A stretch of DNA of 64,000 bases from Ciona savignyi. Its lineage: Eukaryota; Chordata; Ascidiacea; Phlebobranchia; Cionidae. Position numbers and translations under genes: made by a program. The notes below the pieces were generated by a model. It searched no databases. It was not told where the DNA came from and saw nothing but the letters and a program-made list of their open reading frames with translations. The DNA is taken from the NCBI GenBank assembly GCA_000149265.1, contig CH003290.1:5954-69953 (forward strand), written 5' to 3'. Shown piece by piece: positions 62,941-64,000 of the stretch. Numbering within the stretch: position 1 is the stretch's first letter; each line of letters opens with the position of its first letter.

Positions 62941-64000
62941 GCTGTGATTTATTATGGGTCCCATTTGAAAAATTGAGACACATATTGTTTTTGTCCGTTT
63001 TTTTTTTCTTTTTTTCGTCAAACGCTTGACAGGCATGGCATGTCGCCTCGACATCTACCAGAAGGAAAAATGGTATCGTAATGCGACTTTGCCATTTGTT
63101 AGACAACATGGTCTAGATGAACAGGAACTAAAATTTTGAAAGATAAAACCAGGGGAATTTCCCTGGAACGTTAAAAACCAAAACGGTATTTTTTTCTAAA
63201 AAACTAGCTTTTTTGGGCATAGCGCTTGAACGGCAGATCCAATTTGTATCAGATTTGGTAAAATGTAAGTGAATTAGTAACTGATTTAACACTTGGAAGA
63301 AATAAAAAAATTACCTAGGGAAATACCCTAAAAAATAACATTTTGTTTTCAAATCATGATTGTGACAAGCACGCCATGTCGCCCCGACATCGCCATGTCG
63401 CCCCGACACCAAAAGTTTCAAGGGGATTTACCGGGGGCGTTAAACACCAAAACGGTATTTTTTCTAAAAAAAGTAGCTTTTTTGGGCATGGCACTTGAAC
63501 GGCTGCTTTAATCTGATTCAGATTTCGTGGAATGTAAGTGCATTACCTACTAATTTAACAATTAGAAAAAATAAAAAAAATTATTTAGGAAAATACCCTA
63601 AAAAAAGATTTTGTTCTCAAATTATGATTGTGACAGGCATGGCATAACGCCCTGACATCTACCAGAAGGAATAATATAATTGTAACAAAACTTGGTCATC
63701 TGTTATAGACAACATGGTCGGTCTAAATACGCAGTAAAAAAATTGTGTGTGATAAATCTAGGGGAATTCCCCTGAGACGTTAAAATCCAAAACGGTTATT
63801 TTTCTAAAAAATTAGCTTTTCCGGCCATAGCGTTTGAACGGCTGCTCTAATTTTGATCATGTCAATTAAAAGAAAAAAAACATTTACTTAGGGTAACTCC
63901 CTTAAAAACGAAGATATGTTCCTGACTCATGATTGTGACAAGTATTCAACATTGCACTGACATCTTCAACAAGGATTCGTCAAATTGGATTAAAACTTTA
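62941..64000. repeat. Hairpin-rich repeat F, at least three tandem units, runs off the right edge
   Basis: Units start near 62941, 63355 and 63615, about 260-415 bp each. Each carries a CATGTCG....CGACATC-type hairpin, a GGGGAATTCCCC-type palindrome (decayed in some), TTTTTCTAAAAAA.TAGCTTTT and GGCATAGCG.TTGAACGGC. The last unit ends with the same TCGTCAAATTGGATTAAAAC seen at 60481. Confidence 0.85.

Overview
This window looks like genomic DNA of a tunicate, most probably Ciona (inference). The DNA is AT-rich and the genes are compact. The proteins read as single-copy chordate orthologues (one POU2F, one SNX5/6-type, one FAS-type synthase). A short tRNA-derived SINE is extremely dense, and there is one 100-N scaffold gap (27395-27494). 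There is no prokaryotic, organellar or viral signal.

Left to right: (1) 658-3048, minus: the first three visible coding exons of a DCAF5-like WD40 protein that runs off the left edge. (2) 3452-3682, plus: intronless SNRPG, head-to-head with DCAF5. (3) 4226-6232, plus: a complete three-exon PAF-acetylhydrolase 1B catalytic subunit. (4) 8223-19422, minus: a complete ten-exon class II POU factor (470 aa), rebuilt with consistent splice phases. (5) 20397-21029, plus: intronless POLR2E/RPB5, head-to-head with POU2F. (6) 22040-32357, plus: an SNX6-type sorting nexin, one exon of which is cut by the assembly gap. (7) 34703-61785, minus: the last 29 exons (about 1,930 codons) of a fatty-acid-synthase-type megasynthase with domains AT-DH-pseudoME-ER-KR-ACP-TE. 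Its KS domain must lie beyond the right edge.

The rest is introns and short intergenic DNA packed with mobile elements. More than 25 recognisable copies of one tRNA-derived SINE (called SINE-A here) are present. There are three hAT-type non-autonomous elements with perfect 8-bp target duplications, two of them nested inside SINE-A copies. A 2.3-kb Kolobok-like element (TTAA target, about 590-bp inverted repeats) carries a broken THAP gene. Several MITE families, minisatellites and a hairpin-rich repeat at the right edge complete the picture.

Most interesting: the FAS-type enzyme keeps its catalytic residues in AT, KR, ACP and TE, but its enoyl reductase has lost the central glycines of the NADPH loop and the aligned catalytic lysine. 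It may therefore be a FAS-like polyketide synthase rather than a palmitate-making FAS. A 38-bp piece of its own KR exon is embedded inside a SINE in a later intron of the same gene, and that SINE's tail forms the splice acceptor of the next exon. The other genes are housekeeping or developmental and share no pathway; their proximity looks incidental apart from the two shared divergent promoters.
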